64,000 nucleotides of DNA, from NCBI GenBank assembly GCA_964550375.1, contig CAZJYX010000016.1:26786-90785 (forward strand). Direction: 5' to 3'. The position numbers and the translations under genes are program-made. Numbering within the stretch: position 1 is the stretch's first letter; every line of letters begins with the position of its first letter. The DNA is from JAAYXS01 sp964550375 (lineage in GTDB: Bacteria > Planctomycetota > Phycisphaerae > UBA1845 > Fen-1342). Positions 8,593 to 18,040 of the stretch are shown here, piece by piece. The notes under the pieces were generated by a model that ran no database searches, had not been told where the DNA came from, and saw nothing but the letters and a program-made list of their open reading frames with translations.

Positions 8593-8793
8593 GTGGACGA
8601 GTATTTGAAGCTCAAGGGCCTGGTCGACGAGGTTGCGGAAGACGTATACAAGGCGATGGGTGGGAACAAGGCCGCCGGCACGCGCGTCCGCAAGGTTATG
8701 CAGGATATCAAGAACTGCGCCCAGGAGGTGCGGAAGCGCGTTCTGGAGATCCGCGACACCGACTCCGTCCCGCCGGCGCAGGGCGGCTGCTGA
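8593..8793 (+). CDS. Hc1-type histone H1-like DNA-binding protein
   Basis: A 66-residue protein starting at GTG 8593 with GGAG 6 bp upstream. It resembles the Hc1 family of Chlamydiae and planctomycetes: a helical body with EYLKLKGLVDEVAEDVYKA, then the family's GNKAAGTRVRKVMQDIK stretch, ending in GGC. The family compacts DNA or binds it non-specifically. The long Lys/Ala-rich tail of chlamydial Hc1 is absent, so this is a minimal head-only form. Confidence 0.8.
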   Translation: MDEYLKLKGLVDEVAEDVYKAMGGNKAAGTRVRKVMQDIKNCAQEVRKRVLEIRDTDSVPPAQGGC

Positions 8794-8864
8794 GTTAAGC
8801 CCCGGCAAAGCAGGGTCCCGGCGCGCGGTGTAGACCCCCTCACCTCGGGCCCAGGAAGGCATCC

Positions 8865-9338
8865 ATGCCCCCTCCGGCCATTCTTGACCCGACCACGCTC
8901 GATTTCTCGAACCTCATAGCCGATCGGGCCGCTGTCGAACAAGCCAACCCCCACCGTCACGAGTTCTCGCTCGTGGACGGCGTGCTGCTTCTTGATCTCG
9001 AACGGGGCTTGTTCGCGGGCTACCACGATGTCCGGACGGACGCCTGGTGGGTTCGCGGACACGTGCCCGGACGCCCGCTCTTCCCCGGCGTCCTCATGAT
9101 CGAGGTGGCAGCGCAGCTCTCGAGCTACGTGACGCACAAGGCGCTGAAGGTTGAACGCTTCGTGGGACTAACCGCCGTCAACGACGTCAAGTACCGGGGC
9201 ACCGTGGCTCCGCCGTGCCGGTTCGTCGTGGTTGGCCAGGCTCTGGACGTCCGGCCGCGGCGCACGAAATGCGCAACGCAGGGCTTCGTCAACGGCAACA
9301 TGGTGTTCGAGGCCGTCATTACCGGCATGCTTCTGTAG
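8865..9338 (+). CDS. FabZ/FabA-like hotdog dehydratase
   Basis: A 157-residue hotdog-fold protein resembling beta-hydroxyacyl-ACP dehydratase. The catalytic pair can be seen as His66 in RGHVPGRPLFPG and Glu80 in LMIEVAAQ, matching HFPGxPxxPG and the ExxAQ helix of FabZ. The start has AGGAAGG upstream. The N-terminal 45 residues are longer than in FabZ. It is isolated from other fatty acid genes, so it may be a paralogue acting on a special acyl chain rather than the housekeeping enzyme. Confidence 0.8.
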   Translation: MPPPAILDPTTLDFSNLIADRAAVEQANPHRHEFSLVDGVLLLDLERGLFAGYHDVRTDAWWVRGHVPGRPLFPGVLMIEVAAQLSSYVTHKALKVERFVGLTAVNDVKYRGTVAPPCRFVVVGQALDVRPRRTKCATQGFVNGNMVFEAVITGMLL

Positions 9339-9410
9339 GAGGGGCCGCAGGGACGGTCCAAGCACCCGTCGAATTATGTTGCGGGCAGGCGGGCGATCCG
9401 TTATCTGGTA

Positions 9411-10691
9411 GTGCGGCTGTGGGTCGTGCGGCAGCGGCCCGGCGGCGACAGCAACGTGATCGCCATGAAACGCGTCAGCGGAACCATCGCCGAAGCGCTT
9501 CCTGAAGAGCGCACTTGGCCGGGTCCACCCGAGGAGGGCGACCTGGCGGCTTTGCCAGGCTGTCCGGCGGTGTACCTCTTGCTGGCCTCCGCACAGGTGC
9601 CGGTTCAGCTCGCCACAACTCAGCACCTTCGGCGGCTGGCAATCGCCCGGCTGGGAAACGGGCAACGCTCCCGGCCCGGCAAGACCAACCTGGCCGAAAT
9701 CGTGCGGGGGGTCCGCTGGATACGCGTGGCTTCGGCGTTCGAGGCCCGCTGGCGTTACTACCTGCTCGCGCGCCAGATGTACCCCGTTCGTTATCGGCGT
9801 CTCATCTCCTTCGGGCCGGCCTGGTTCCTGCACATCGACCTGGCGCAGCGAATCCCGGAGTTGCGTATCACCCAGCGCATCTGGCACGACGCCGGCGACT
9901 ACGTCGGCCCGTGGCTAACGCAAGGTGCTGCGCGGAAGGCCCTGGACGCACTGCTGGACGTGTTCGAATTGTGTCGCCATCCGGAGCAGGTACGCCGGGC
10001 GCCTGAGGGGCGGCGCTGTGCGTATGCCGACATGGGGCGCTGCGACGCACCCTGTGATGGTTCCGTGCCGCTCGCCCGGTACCTGGCCCGCTGCCGGGAG
10101 GCCTGGAGCTTCGTCCGCGGCAATACCGCGGCTTGGCTGGATGAGATCAAGGAGCGCATGCGGCAGGCCGCCCGCGAACGCCGATACGAGGACGCCAGTA
10201 CGTATAAGCGCCGGATGGCGTGGGCGTGGAAGTGGATTGAAGGCACGCAACCCCTGGTCAGGCCGGCCGAGGAGTTGACCGATCTGCTGGCCGTTCCCGC
10301 CGTACGCCGGCGCGCCTGGCGCTTGTTCCTATTCTGGCGCGGTGATCTCCTCGTGGGGCCGCTACTGCCGGATCGCAAGCTGCCGGCGAGTGCGGCAGCG
10401 TGGCTGCGAGAACAACTGCAAAACTTGCCGGAACCGGCGGAGCCCGCCATTCGCATGGAGCAGACCTGGCTGGTGGCCCACTTCCTGGCCAGCCGTGGCG
10501 GGAACGTTTCACTAGTGGAACGGCTGTCCGGCGGGGAAATGCCGGCTGATCTGGAGGCGCGGCTCTCGGAGCGCCTAATCGAACAGCAGGGCCGACCGGC
10601 GGAGGCCGCCGCGGGACCTGACGGCGGGTCGGATTCCGACCATGAGACGCAAACCGGCAACAATCCGCGGCACACTGGCGAATCCGTTTGA
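9411..10691 (+). CDS. UvrC-like protein with degenerate GIY-YIG and no nuclease domain
   Basis: A 426-residue relative of the N-terminal half of UvrC. A region equivalent to GIY-YIG begins GCPAVYLLLASAQV but lacks the YIG and Arg residues needed for cutting. It continues through a CAYADMGRCDAPCDG Cys-rich segment and a UVR-type helix pair (RQAARERRYEDASTYKRRM), then a unique C-terminal region. The RNase H-like domain is missing. It is probably a non-catalytic partner or adaptor, binding UvrB or DNA (inference). It lies about 1 kb from uvrC on the opposite strand. The start is uncertain: GTG 9411 or ATG 9465; neither has a good ribosome site. Confidence 0.7.
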   Translation: MRLWVVRQRPGGDSNVIAMKRVSGTIAEALPEERTWPGPPEEGDLAALPGCPAVYLLLASAQVPVQLATTQHLRRLAIARLGNGQRSRPGKTNLAEIVRGVRWIRVASAFEARWRYYLLARQMYPVRYRRLISFGPAWFLHIDLAQRIPELRITQRIWHDAGDYVGPWLTQGAARKALDALLDVFELCRHPEQVRRAPEGRRCAYADMGRCDAPCDGSVPLARYLARCREAWSFVRGNTAAWLDEIKERMRQAARERRYEDASTYKRRMAWAWKWIEGTQPLVRPAEELTDLLAVPAVRRRAWRLFLFWRGDLLVGPLLPDRKLPASAAAWLREQLQNLPEPAEPAIRMEQTWLVAHFLASRGGNVSLVERLSGGEMPADLEARLSERLIEQQGRPAEAAAGPDGGSDSDHETQTGNNPRHTGESV

Positions 10692-11078
10692 CAGCCGGGT
10701 CAGCAGCACGAATACTTCAGTATGTGGCATGGTGGCCGTGACGTGCGGATCGCGCGGTGGCCTGGGTGCCGCGTTGCACGTCCAGCAGTACTCGGCCAGG
10801 TCGGAAGCAATCTGAAGATATGCACCCGACGCCTCCGTCGACGGCGCTGCCACGCGGGTGCAACCGAGTGATACGTGGCTGGGCTGTCAGCCCACGAAGA
10901 GCACTTGTGCAGCCGGCATTGCGTCGTTGCGGGGCGAAGCTGCCCGCTTAGCGTGAGGGAGCATATGGCCGGCGGCTCGAATCCCGGAGCGGCAGCTCAG
11001 CCACTCATTTTACCCAGGTGCGCTTGAACGCGCATCAGGTTTGTGGTCGCGCCGGCCGGGGACGCCTGTCTCAGGCGC
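10692..11078. other. Intergenic region between convergent genes
   Basis: 387 bp between the UvrC-like gene and the UDP-sugar dehydrogenase. No credible gene was found; a minus-strand frame (to 10853) overlaps the UvrC-like gene and has no family resemblance. The only structure noted is the palindrome at 10880-10894. Confidence 0.5.
10880..10894. repeat. Perfect short palindrome in the convergent gap
   Basis: TGGGCTG-T-CAGCCCA, a perfect 7-bp inverted repeat around one base. It could form a hairpin and act on transcripts from either side, but no T-run follows. Confidence 0.45.
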
Positions 11079-12404
11079 CTATGCCTTAACAATACGCCCG
11101 GCCGGCCTTTTCTTGCGCCCGGTCGCATTGCGCGTATCCACGATCAGCTTCGCATGCTCCACTACCGCGTCGTAGTCCACGGCCTTGTGGTCCGTCGCAA
11201 TCAGTACGCAATCGTACTTGGCGAGCTGCGCCGCCGTCAGCGGCACGCTGCGCATGTGCGTGATGTTGTGCTTGCGCATCGGCTTGGCAACCGGAATGTG
11301 CGGATCGTGATAGTCCACGTTCGCACCCCGCGCCCGCAGTAGGTCAATCAGCATCACCGAGGGACTCTCACGCACATCATCCACGTCCGCCTTGTACGCC
11401 AGACCCAGGACAAGGATGCGCGCGTTCTTCACCGCCTTCCCGTGGCTGTTGAGCGCCTCCATGACCCGCGCCACCACGTGCTCCGGCATGTACGTGTTGA
11501 TCTCCGCCGCCAATTCGATGAAACGCGTCGGTCGCCCGTACTGACGGGCCTTCCATGACAGGTACAGCGGATCGATCGGTATGCAGTGCCCCCCCAGCCC
11601 GGGGCCGGGATAGAACGCCTGGAAGCCGAACGGCTTGGTCCGGGCCGCCTCGATTACCTCCCACACATCGATGCCCATTCGATCAAAGATCAGCTTGAGT
11701 TCGTTCACCAGGGCGATATTCACCGCCCGGTACACGTTCTCCATGATCTTGCAGGCCTCCGCCACCTCACAGGTCGAGACCGGCACGACCGTCGAAAGCG
11801 CCTCCGCATAGAGCGCCGCCGCCAGCTTGCCGCTCGTCCGCGATGCACCGCCCACGACCTTGGGAATGTCCTTCGTCGTCACGTCCGTGCGCCCGGGGTC
11901 CTCACGCTCTGGCGAAAACGCCAGGAAGTAGTCGCGGTCCAATCGCATGCCCGTGGCGTCCAGCAACGGCCGCACGACCTCCCGCGTCGTACCCGGATAG
12001 GTCGTCGATTCCAGTACGATCAACTGGCCCCGCCGCAGCCGCTTGGCGATCTCCTCCGCCGTCGCGCGCACGTATGTCATGTCGGGATCACGCATCTCGT
12101 CCAGCGGCGTCGGCACGCAGATCAGGATGGCGTCCGGCTGCTTGAGCCGATTCATGTCCGTGGTCGGCGCGAAGCGCCGGCGGCGAATGAACTCGTTGAA
12201 GATATTGGCCGGCAGATGCTCGATGTATGATTTCCCCGCCTTGAGCATCTTGACCTTCTTGGGGTCCACATCGAAACCGATCACGTTGAAGCCGGAGCGG
12301 CAGAATTCGCGCACCAGCGGCAACCCGACGTAGCCCAAGCCAATGACCCCGACAACCGCCGAATGGTCACGGATCTTGTGCATCAACTGCTCGGAAGCGC
12401 TCAT
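11079..12404 (-). CDS. UDP-sugar 6-dehydrogenase, WbpA/WecC/TviB type
   Basis: NAD-dependent oxidation of a UDP-HexNAc to the uronic acid for surface polysaccharide. The 441-residue protein from ATG 12404 has the NAD-binding GLGYVGLPLV, then FSPEREDPG, the central helix with KIMENVYRAVNIALVNEL, and the catalytic Cys274 in GPGLGGHCIPIDP, then the UDP-binding C-terminal domain (VLGLAYKADVDDVRESP). The ERxDPG and GGHCIPIDP forms are those of N-acetyl-hexosamine dehydrogenases rather than UDP-glucose dehydrogenase. GGAGA lies 9-10 bp before the start. The precise isomer is not determined. Confidence 0.9.
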   Translation of the reverse strand: MSASEQLMHKIRDHSAVVGVIGLGYVGLPLVREFCRSGFNVIGFDVDPKKVKMLKAGKSYIEHLPANIFNEFIRRRRFAPTTDMNRLKQPDAILICVPTPLDEMRDPDMTYVRATAEEIAKRLRRGQLIVLESTTYPGTTREVVRPLLDATGMRLDRDYFLAFSPEREDPGRTDVTTKDIPKVVGGASRTSGKLAAALYAEALSTVVPVSTCEVAEACKIMENVYRAVNIALVNELKLIFDRMGIDVWEVIEAARTKPFGFQAFYPGPGLGGHCIPIDPLYLSWKARQYGRPTRFIELAAEINTYMPEHVVARVMEALNSHGKAVKNARILVLGLAYKADVDDVRESPSVMLIDLLRARGANVDYHDPHIPVAKPMRKHNITHMRSVPLTAAQLAKYDCVLIATDHKAVDYDAVVEHAKLIVDTRNATGRKKRPAGRIVKA

Positions 12405-12531
12405 CGCTTGTAGTCTCCGTGTCTCAGACCGCACAGGCACCCCGCGACGTTCTACTCGCGGTAGCAGGCCTTGGCAAGCGCACCCGGCGCCTGGCTAAGC
12501 CGACCGAGCTGCGCCCACCGCCGAGCAACCG

Positions 12532-13299
12532 CTATTGCGAGTCGCCCCCCGGCTCCACACCCTCTCGCTCGGCCGCGCCGACCACCGTCAACGGGTTGTC
12601 GAAGCCTTCCCGCTCGCACAGCAACGCGACGATCTCCTCGAACTTGGCGATCTTCTGGTTGTCGATGCGCAGACGCTGCTCGCGCTCGCCGTCCTGGTAA
12701 TACAAATCGACCCACCCCTTGCGGTTGTAATCGCGCAAGTCCTTCATGTCGGCAAACGCGATGCGCCGCCCACCGTAGCTCAGCCCCTCCTCGTCGATCA
12801 CCGCCCGCAGCCTGGCCGCGCGCACGGCCCGCACGAGGAAGTACGCGGACCCGATTATTACGACAAGCCCCCAGTAATACTGGTTGCGAATCTCCTCCTT
12901 GCTCTTGCCCCAGGCGTACCAGCGGCTCTGCGCCAGGTCCACCCGACCATTACGGACAGGTACTGTCGCCATACCGTACGCACTGATGAACAGCTCGGTT
13001 CCGTCGGCCACGCCCGGCCTGGGTTGCACCGGCTGGCCCAGCAGCTTGTGAACCTCGGCGACCGACTGGGGACCGACCTTCAACATGGCGTCGTAGTCGT
13101 CTTTCGACGGGATCTCGCCGAACTCGACCGGCCCATCCACCCAGCTCAACAGGTGCTTCTGAGCTTCCGCGATGTTCTGGTTGCGGTAGCCGACCGCCCC
13201 GTCGTAGAAGAAGTATGCCGCCACGACGACGAAAACCACGCACACCACCAGCCAGTAGTTGCGATCAAACTTGGCCGGCCCGCTTTCCAGTAAATTCAT
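12532..13299 (-). CDS. Hypothetical membrane protein, two transmembrane segments
   Basis: A 255-residue protein from ATG 13299 with a transmembrane helix at about residues 14-34 (YWLVVCVVFVVVAAYFF) and a second at about 140-158 (YYWGLVVIIGSAYFLV). A soluble domain of ~100 residues lies between them and a soluble C-terminal domain of about 95 follows. Not recognised. The C-terminal part, with short beta-like repeats (LSYGGRRIAFADMKDL), looks like a PH-like domain of membrane proteins, which is a weak impression. It is upstream of the UDP-sugar dehydrogenase on the same strand with a 127-bp gap. Confidence 0.65.
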   Translation of the reverse strand: MNLLESGPAKFDRNYWLVVCVVFVVVAAYFFYDGAVGYRNQNIAEAQKHLLSWVDGPVEFGEIPSKDDYDAMLKVGPQSVAEVHKLLGQPVQPRPGVADGTELFISAYGMATVPVRNGRVDLAQSRWYAWGKSKEEIRNQYYWGLVVIIGSAYFLVRAVRAARLRAVIDEEGLSYGGRRIAFADMKDLRDYNRKGWVDLYYQDGEREQRLRIDNQKIAKFEEIVALLCEREGFDNPLTVVGAAEREGVEPGGDSQ

Positions 13300-13493
13300 G
13301 GCGGCATCCCGCCTTTCAGGCTGGGCCGCAGTCGCGCCCCTGGCACACCACGACCCCGGGTTGAATTCCGGACTGAATCCTACAGTGAGCCTGATCGTAG
13401 TCGCAGCCTCACCGCGCGTCGAGCCGCCCCCGGGCGGTTTCAAATTGCCCCGCCTGCTGGTAACCTGTCCAGACCTGACGGAGGACCGCAGCC

Positions 13494-15113
13494 GTGACAG
13501 TAGTCGCCAGGAACCGCCCCGGTGTGCTGATTATTCGTGACGGGTGGGGGCACAACCCCGACTCGCAATGGGACCACGCCAACGCCATCAAACTCGCCGA
13601 CCCGCCGGTCGATCGTGACCTGCGCGCGCACTGGCCCACGACCCTGATCGGCACGAGTGGGCCGGACGTGGGGCTGCCGCCCGGCACAATGGGTAACAGC
13701 GAGGTCGGCCACCAGAACCTCGGGGCCGGCCGCATCGTCGACCAGGAGTCCGTGCGCATCTCCAAGGCCATCGCCGACGGCTCGTTCTTCCGCAACGCCG
13801 AGCTGGTCGCGGCCGTCGAGACCTGCCTGGCACGCAAGTCTCAACTGCACATCATGGGCCTGGCCAGCGACGAAGGGGTGCACTCGCGGCTCGAACACCT
13901 CTTCGCCTGCGTGGAGTTGGCCGCGCGCCGCGGGCTGCGCGACGTGTACGTGCACTGCTTCACCGACGGCCGCGACTCACCGCCCACCAGCGGCGTCGGC
14001 TACGTGCAGCGCATCGAAGAGCGGTTACGGCGCATCGACGTCGGCCAGATCGCCTCCGTCTGCGGCCGCTACTGGGCCATGGATCGCGACAACCGCTGGG
14101 ACCGCGTGGCCCGGGCCTATCGCATGTTGACCGAAGGTGACGCCGTGGCCGCCCCCAGCGCCACCGTCGCCCTGCAACGCTACTACGACCAGCCGGCTGC
14201 CCCTAACATGAAGGGCGACGAGTTCGTAGTGCCAACCGTGATCAGCGAGGACGGCCGGCGGCCACTGGCGCTCGTCCGGGACGGCGACGCCATCATCTTC
14301 TTCAACTACCGCGGCGACCGCCCGCGCGAACTGACACGAGCCTTCACCTTCGACACTTTCCCGTGCATCGCCCGCGACAAGAGCGGCGCGGAACGGGAGA
14401 TGGGCTTCCGGCGCGAGAAGAAACTGGACCTCTTCTACGTGACCATGACCGCCTACGAAGACGGCCTGCCCGTCAAGGTCGCGTTTACCAAGCCGCCCAA
14501 GATGAAGAACATCGTAGGCGAATACTTCGGCCGGCTGGGGTTGCGGCAGTTCCGCTGCGCGGAGACCGAGAAATACGCGCACGTCACATTCTTCTTCAAC
14601 GACTACCGCGAGGAGCCCTTCCCCGGCGAAGACCGCCAACTGGTCGCCTCGCCCAGCGTCGGAACGTACGACGAGCAGCCGGAGATGTCCGCGCCGGCCG
14701 TGGCCGACGCCGCGGTCGCCCGCATCGCCAGCGGCGCCTACGACTTCGTCCTCGTCAACTTCGCCAACCCGGACATGGTCGGACACACGGGCGACATCGC
14801 GGCGGCCACAAAGGCCTGTCGCGTCGTCGATGAATGCGTCGGCCGCGTGCTGGCCGCGGTCACAAAGACCGGCGGCTGCGCCATCATTACCGCTGACCAC
14901 GGCAACTTCGAGCAGATGATCGATCCCCAAACCGGCGGCCCGCACACCGCCCACACGCTCTTCCCCGTCCCGCTGCACGTCTTCGGCCAGCCGTTCCAGA
15001 ACGTCTCGCTGCGCGAGGGCGGCACGCTCGCCGACGTCTTGCCGACCATGCTGGCCATGCTCGGCCTCGACCAGCCGGAAGAGATGACCGGCCGGTCGCT
15101 GATCGTCGGGTAG
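13494..15113 (+). CDS. gpmI: 2,3-bisphosphoglycerate-independent phosphoglycerate mutase
   Basis: Interconverts 3- and 2-phosphoglycerate in glycolysis using two metal ions. The 539-residue length is normal. It starts at GTG 13494 with GGAGG 9 bp upstream. The nucleophile Ser69 is in GTMGNSEVGH; further family blocks are FTDGRDSPPTS, RYWAMDRDNRW, IFFNYRGDRPREL, MVGHTGD and ITADHGNFEQM. The initial D-G-W-G metal-binding motif is present as IIRDGWGH. Confidence 0.96.
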   Translation: MTVVARNRPGVLIIRDGWGHNPDSQWDHANAIKLADPPVDRDLRAHWPTTLIGTSGPDVGLPPGTMGNSEVGHQNLGAGRIVDQESVRISKAIADGSFFRNAELVAAVETCLARKSQLHIMGLASDEGVHSRLEHLFACVELAARRGLRDVYVHCFTDGRDSPPTSGVGYVQRIEERLRRIDVGQIASVCGRYWAMDRDNRWDRVARAYRMLTEGDAVAAPSATVALQRYYDQPAAPNMKGDEFVVPTVISEDGRRPLALVRDGDAIIFFNYRGDRPRELTRAFTFDTFPCIARDKSGAEREMGFRREKKLDLFYVTMTAYEDGLPVKVAFTKPPKMKNIVGEYFGRLGLRQFRCAETEKYAHVTFFFNDYREEPFPGEDRQLVASPSVGTYDEQPEMSAPAVADAAVARIASGAYDFVLVNFANPDMVGHTGDIAAATKACRVVDECVGRVLAAVTKTGGCAIITADHGNFEQMIDPQTGGPHTAHTLFPVPLHVFGQPFQNVSLREGGTLADVLPTMLAMLGLDQPEEMTGRSLIVG

Positions 15114-15211
15114 CATGTGACCGCCCCGTCCGGCCAGCCCCGGCCGCGCGTCAGCCGGCCATCATCGCCAACCGATAGAGTGACCATACGGACTGCGCCA
15201 GGAGCATGCGG

Positions 15212-16159
15212 ATGGATGCGCCCATTATCGGGCTAGACATCGGCGGGACCAGGACGGCGGTCGTGTTGGGCGACCAACGCGGCCAGATCCATGCACGCAC
15301 CGAGTTTGACACGCACGCCAAACGCGGCTTCTACCCCGTCTTCGCTGAGATGTGCGCGTGTGCATCTCGACTGCTGGCTGAATCCGGCGGTGGAAACGCC
15401 GCACCGGGAGCGGTTTCGGTCTCGATCGGGGGACCGCTGGAAATCGACGCCGGCATCATTCAATCGCCCCCCAACCTGCCCGGCTGGAAGGCCATACCGC
15501 TCAAGTCACTCCTGGCCCAGCGCTTCGGACTGCCGGTCTATGTCGAGCACGACGGCAACGCCGGCGCCCTCGCCGAATGGTACTTCGGGGCCGCCCGCGG
15601 CCTCCGCAACGTCGTCTTCCTGACAATGGGTACCGGCTTCGGCGGCGGACTGATCCTGAACGGCCAGCTCTACCGTGGAACGTGCGACCTGGCCGGCGAG
15701 GTCGGCCATGTCCGCATCTCCGACACGGGACCGCTGGCCTTCGGCAAAGTCGGCTCCTGGGAGGGACTGTGCGGCGGCGCGGGCATCGCCAAGCTGGCCG
15801 CCATGCGGCATCCGCAGCGCTGGCGCCCGGACGCGATCACAGCCCGCGAAATCGCCGAACTGGCCCGCGCGAGTGATGCCGCGGCGCTGTCGGTATTGGA
15901 CGAGGTTTCGCAGCATCTGGGCCGCGGACTGGCGATGCTGATTGACATCCTGAACCCCGAGATGATCGTGATCGGCTCGCTGGTGGTGCGGCTCGGCGAG
16001 CTGGTCCTGCGCCCGGCACGGGCCGTGGTGGAACGCGAGGCGCTGCCGGAGGCGGTCAAGGCCTGCCGGTTGGTGCCGGCGGAGCTGGGCGAACGGCTGG
16101 GCGACGTCGCCAGCCTATGCGCCGCAATTCAAGCTCTAGGCGGACCGAACCGGTCCTGA
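15212..16159 (+). CDS. ROK-family sugar kinase
   Basis: ATP-dependent kinase for a hexose or amino-sugar, 315 residues from ATG 15212. The earlier ATG at 15206 lies 1 bp after GGAG, too close, so 15212 (7 bp) is preferred. The phosphate-binding loop is GLDIGGTRTA, the catalytic Asp is in VEHDGNAGALAEW, and GTGFGGGLILNGQLYRG and GEVGH follow. The Cys-rich zinc motif (CxCGxxGC) usual in ROK kinases is missing: the stretch reads GKVGSWEGLCGG. Substrate unknown; glucose and N-acetyl-sugars are candidates. It lies 98 bp after gpmI. Confidence 0.88.
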   Translation: MDAPIIGLDIGGTRTAVVLGDQRGQIHARTEFDTHAKRGFYPVFAEMCACASRLLAESGGGNAAPGAVSVSIGGPLEIDAGIIQSPPNLPGWKAIPLKSLLAQRFGLPVYVEHDGNAGALAEWYFGAARGLRNVVFLTMGTGFGGGLILNGQLYRGTCDLAGEVGHVRISDTGPLAFGKVGSWEGLCGGAGIAKLAAMRHPQRWRPDAITAREIAELARASDAAALSVLDEVSQHLGRGLAMLIDILNPEMIVIGSLVVRLGELVLRPARAVVEREALPEAVKACRLVPAELGERLGDVASLCAAIQALGGPNRS

Positions 16160-16345
16160 AGCGCCGTCCGCGCCGGCGTCATCTTCGTGCATTCTCTCCC
16201 GATCAGCATATCGCCGGTCAGGGGCCGGCGCTGCGAATGGCAGGCTGACGAGCCAATGAGTTGAACGCACCACCTTAGCCGAGAAGCATCAGCGACCTCG
16301 GCGAGGAGGCTGGCGCGGCGGCCGCAAGGGTGTCGGCGCGGACTC

Positions 16346-18040
16346 CTATGGGGCATGGCGCAAGTTGCATTTGTAAACTACGTAGGGCGCGGGATTTGCG
16401 ACCGCTTCCAACGATACGTCCTCCGTGGAGAGGCCTGACAGGTCCTGAGACCCGAATACACTATCGGTGTGTCGAGACGCAGCATCGTAGAGTAGGTACA
16501 GAGTCTGAATCTCCGCGCGGCGCATCAGATCAGCCAATTCCCGAGTCAAGTCGGCCGGTTTGCGCAGCGGCGGCAGGTTGTGGTAGGCGATGCTTCCGGA
16601 GCGCGTATCCAGAAGAGCCGTAAGTGTGTAGTCGAAGTCCCTGACGTCCCAAGTGCCGAAGCGGTTGAGTCCGGCATCGTGCAGTATTCTGCGGCGGAAG
16701 AGGATTGACCGATTGACGTGCGGGCGCACGGCATCTGTCATAGCCGTTACGTGCAGCATGTCCTGTTCCTTTATCGCATCCGCCAGCCACGCACCGATCT
16801 GTGCGCTGGTCGGGCTCCAGTTGAATCCCGCATGTTGATGGCCCGTCGGCCCGAATCGCCGGTTCGTGATGCTGGCCAGCGATTTGTGCAGACCAGGCAT
16901 GTTCGCCACGCAGACCAGGGCCGGCAACGCGCAGACGCCGCAGCGCACCAGCCAATGCCGGGCGAACACGAATCCCCGGGAGGGTGGAGCCGGATTCGCG
17001 AAGCAAGCCCCGCACCCACTGGCCGCCAGGATTACTACATAGAAGTACACGGGCGACAGATAGCGCGTGTTGATGGGATCGACCACCCAGCGCGTCGTGG
17101 CATGAAGGAGCAAGGCGCAGTACGCTACCAGGCAGGCTGTTGCGCAAAGCGCGGCATATGCGCACAGACGCCGTTTGCTGCCGGCAGGTGCGCCGCGAAA
17201 GCGCAGCGCCACGCCAACCGGGGCCAGAATCGCCAGCACGGTGAGCAGCACGGAGACGTCCGAAGTCCACACGTCCGCCAGGCGCCCCAGGTTCTGCGAC
17301 AATGAAATATCGGCCGGCTGCCGGTTCCCGTGAAGCCGGTTTGCGACGCAGTAGTTCCGAACCAGATACGCCGCCGGAGGCAACCAGCAGATGCTGCCAA
17401 GGAGCAAGTACCTGATCACCACGCGCGCGGACGCAGCCTTGCGCCGGCATTCGTGGACGCAGTAAGCGCTGGTGTAGGCCAGAAAGACTGCAATCAAGAA
17501 GTAGGCCGCGTAGCGCGTCAGCGCCGCAGCCGCCACACACGCGGCCGCCAGCGCGTAGTAGCGCAGCCGGCCGGTTTCAAGGTGCCTGAGCACGAGGTAG
17601 AAGTTGAGAATCAGGCAGGCGGCCATGACTTGTTCCGTGTAGGCGGATGTGAAGACGTGCAGAGGCCCTGCCCATGTGACCAGGACGAGGAGGAACAGGC
17701 AGACCAGGATTATGTCGTCCATTAACCGGCGCAGGATCAACACGAGAGTGGTCAGCACGACCGTCAGCGCAGCACCCGAGATCAATGCCGCCGCCTCCCC
17801 GGGAAGCGGTTCAATCCACAGGAACGCGCCGAGCAGTACAATGTAGAGCGGAGCCCGGTTGACCGGCACGGAGAACGTGCCGTTGACGCCCATGTTCAGG
17901 GCATGAGACATAAACACGGTCGAGTCGCGCGAGAAGCGAATACCCGCATCATAGATGAAGAACGTCCACAGCGCGCCCACCAACAGGCCGACCAGGAGTG
18001 GACATGAACGGCGCCACCACGCAGACGGTTTCACGCCCAT
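16346..18040 (-). CDS. Polytopic membrane protein, GT39-like
   Basis: A 564-residue membrane protein with about 10-12 hydrophobic segments in the first 370 residues and a soluble C-terminal domain of ~190 residues. The first loop (YDAGIRFSRDSTVF) with an acidic residue after helix 1 resembles the catalytic loop of lipid-linked-sugar glycosyltransferases (GT-C fold). No substrate can be assigned. The start may be ATG 18040 or GTG 18034; the latter has better spacing from GGGAGGG. It stands alone between a convergent kinase gene and a 200-bp gap. Confidence 0.6.
   Translation of the reverse strand: MGVKPSAWWRRSCPLLVGLLVGALWTFFIYDAGIRFSRDSTVFMSHALNMGVNGTFSVPVNRAPLYIVLLGAFLWIEPLPGEAAALISGAALTVVLTTLVLILRRLMDDIILVCLFLLVLVTWAGPLHVFTSAYTEQVMAACLILNFYLVLRHLETGRLRYYALAAACVAAAALTRYAAYFLIAVFLAYTSAYCVHECRRKAASARVVIRYLLLGSICWLPPAAYLVRNYCVANRLHGNRQPADISLSQNLGRLADVWTSDVSVLLTVLAILAPVGVALRFRGAPAGSKRRLCAYAALCATACLVAYCALLLHATTRWVVDPINTRYLSPVYFYVVILAASGCGACFANPAPPSRGFVFARHWLVRCGVCALPALVCVANMPGLHKSLASITNRRFGPTGHQHAGFNWSPTSAQIGAWLADAIKEQDMLHVTAMTDAVRPHVNRSILFRRRILHDAGLNRFGTWDVRDFDYTLTALLDTRSGSIAYHNLPPLRKPADLTRELADLMRRAEIQTLYLLYDAASRHTDSVFGSQDLSGLSTEDVSLEAVANPAPYVVYKCNLRHAP

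Noticed and set aside
8391..9137. Upstream extension of the uvrC frame
   Set aside because: The part before residue 1 of MSINSDD lacks UvrC similarity and overlaps the histone-like and dehydratase genes on the other strand.
10575..10853. Minus-strand frame of 92 codons after the UvrC-like gene
   Set aside because: It overlaps the UvrC-like gene end, has no ribosome site, and no family resemblance could be seen.
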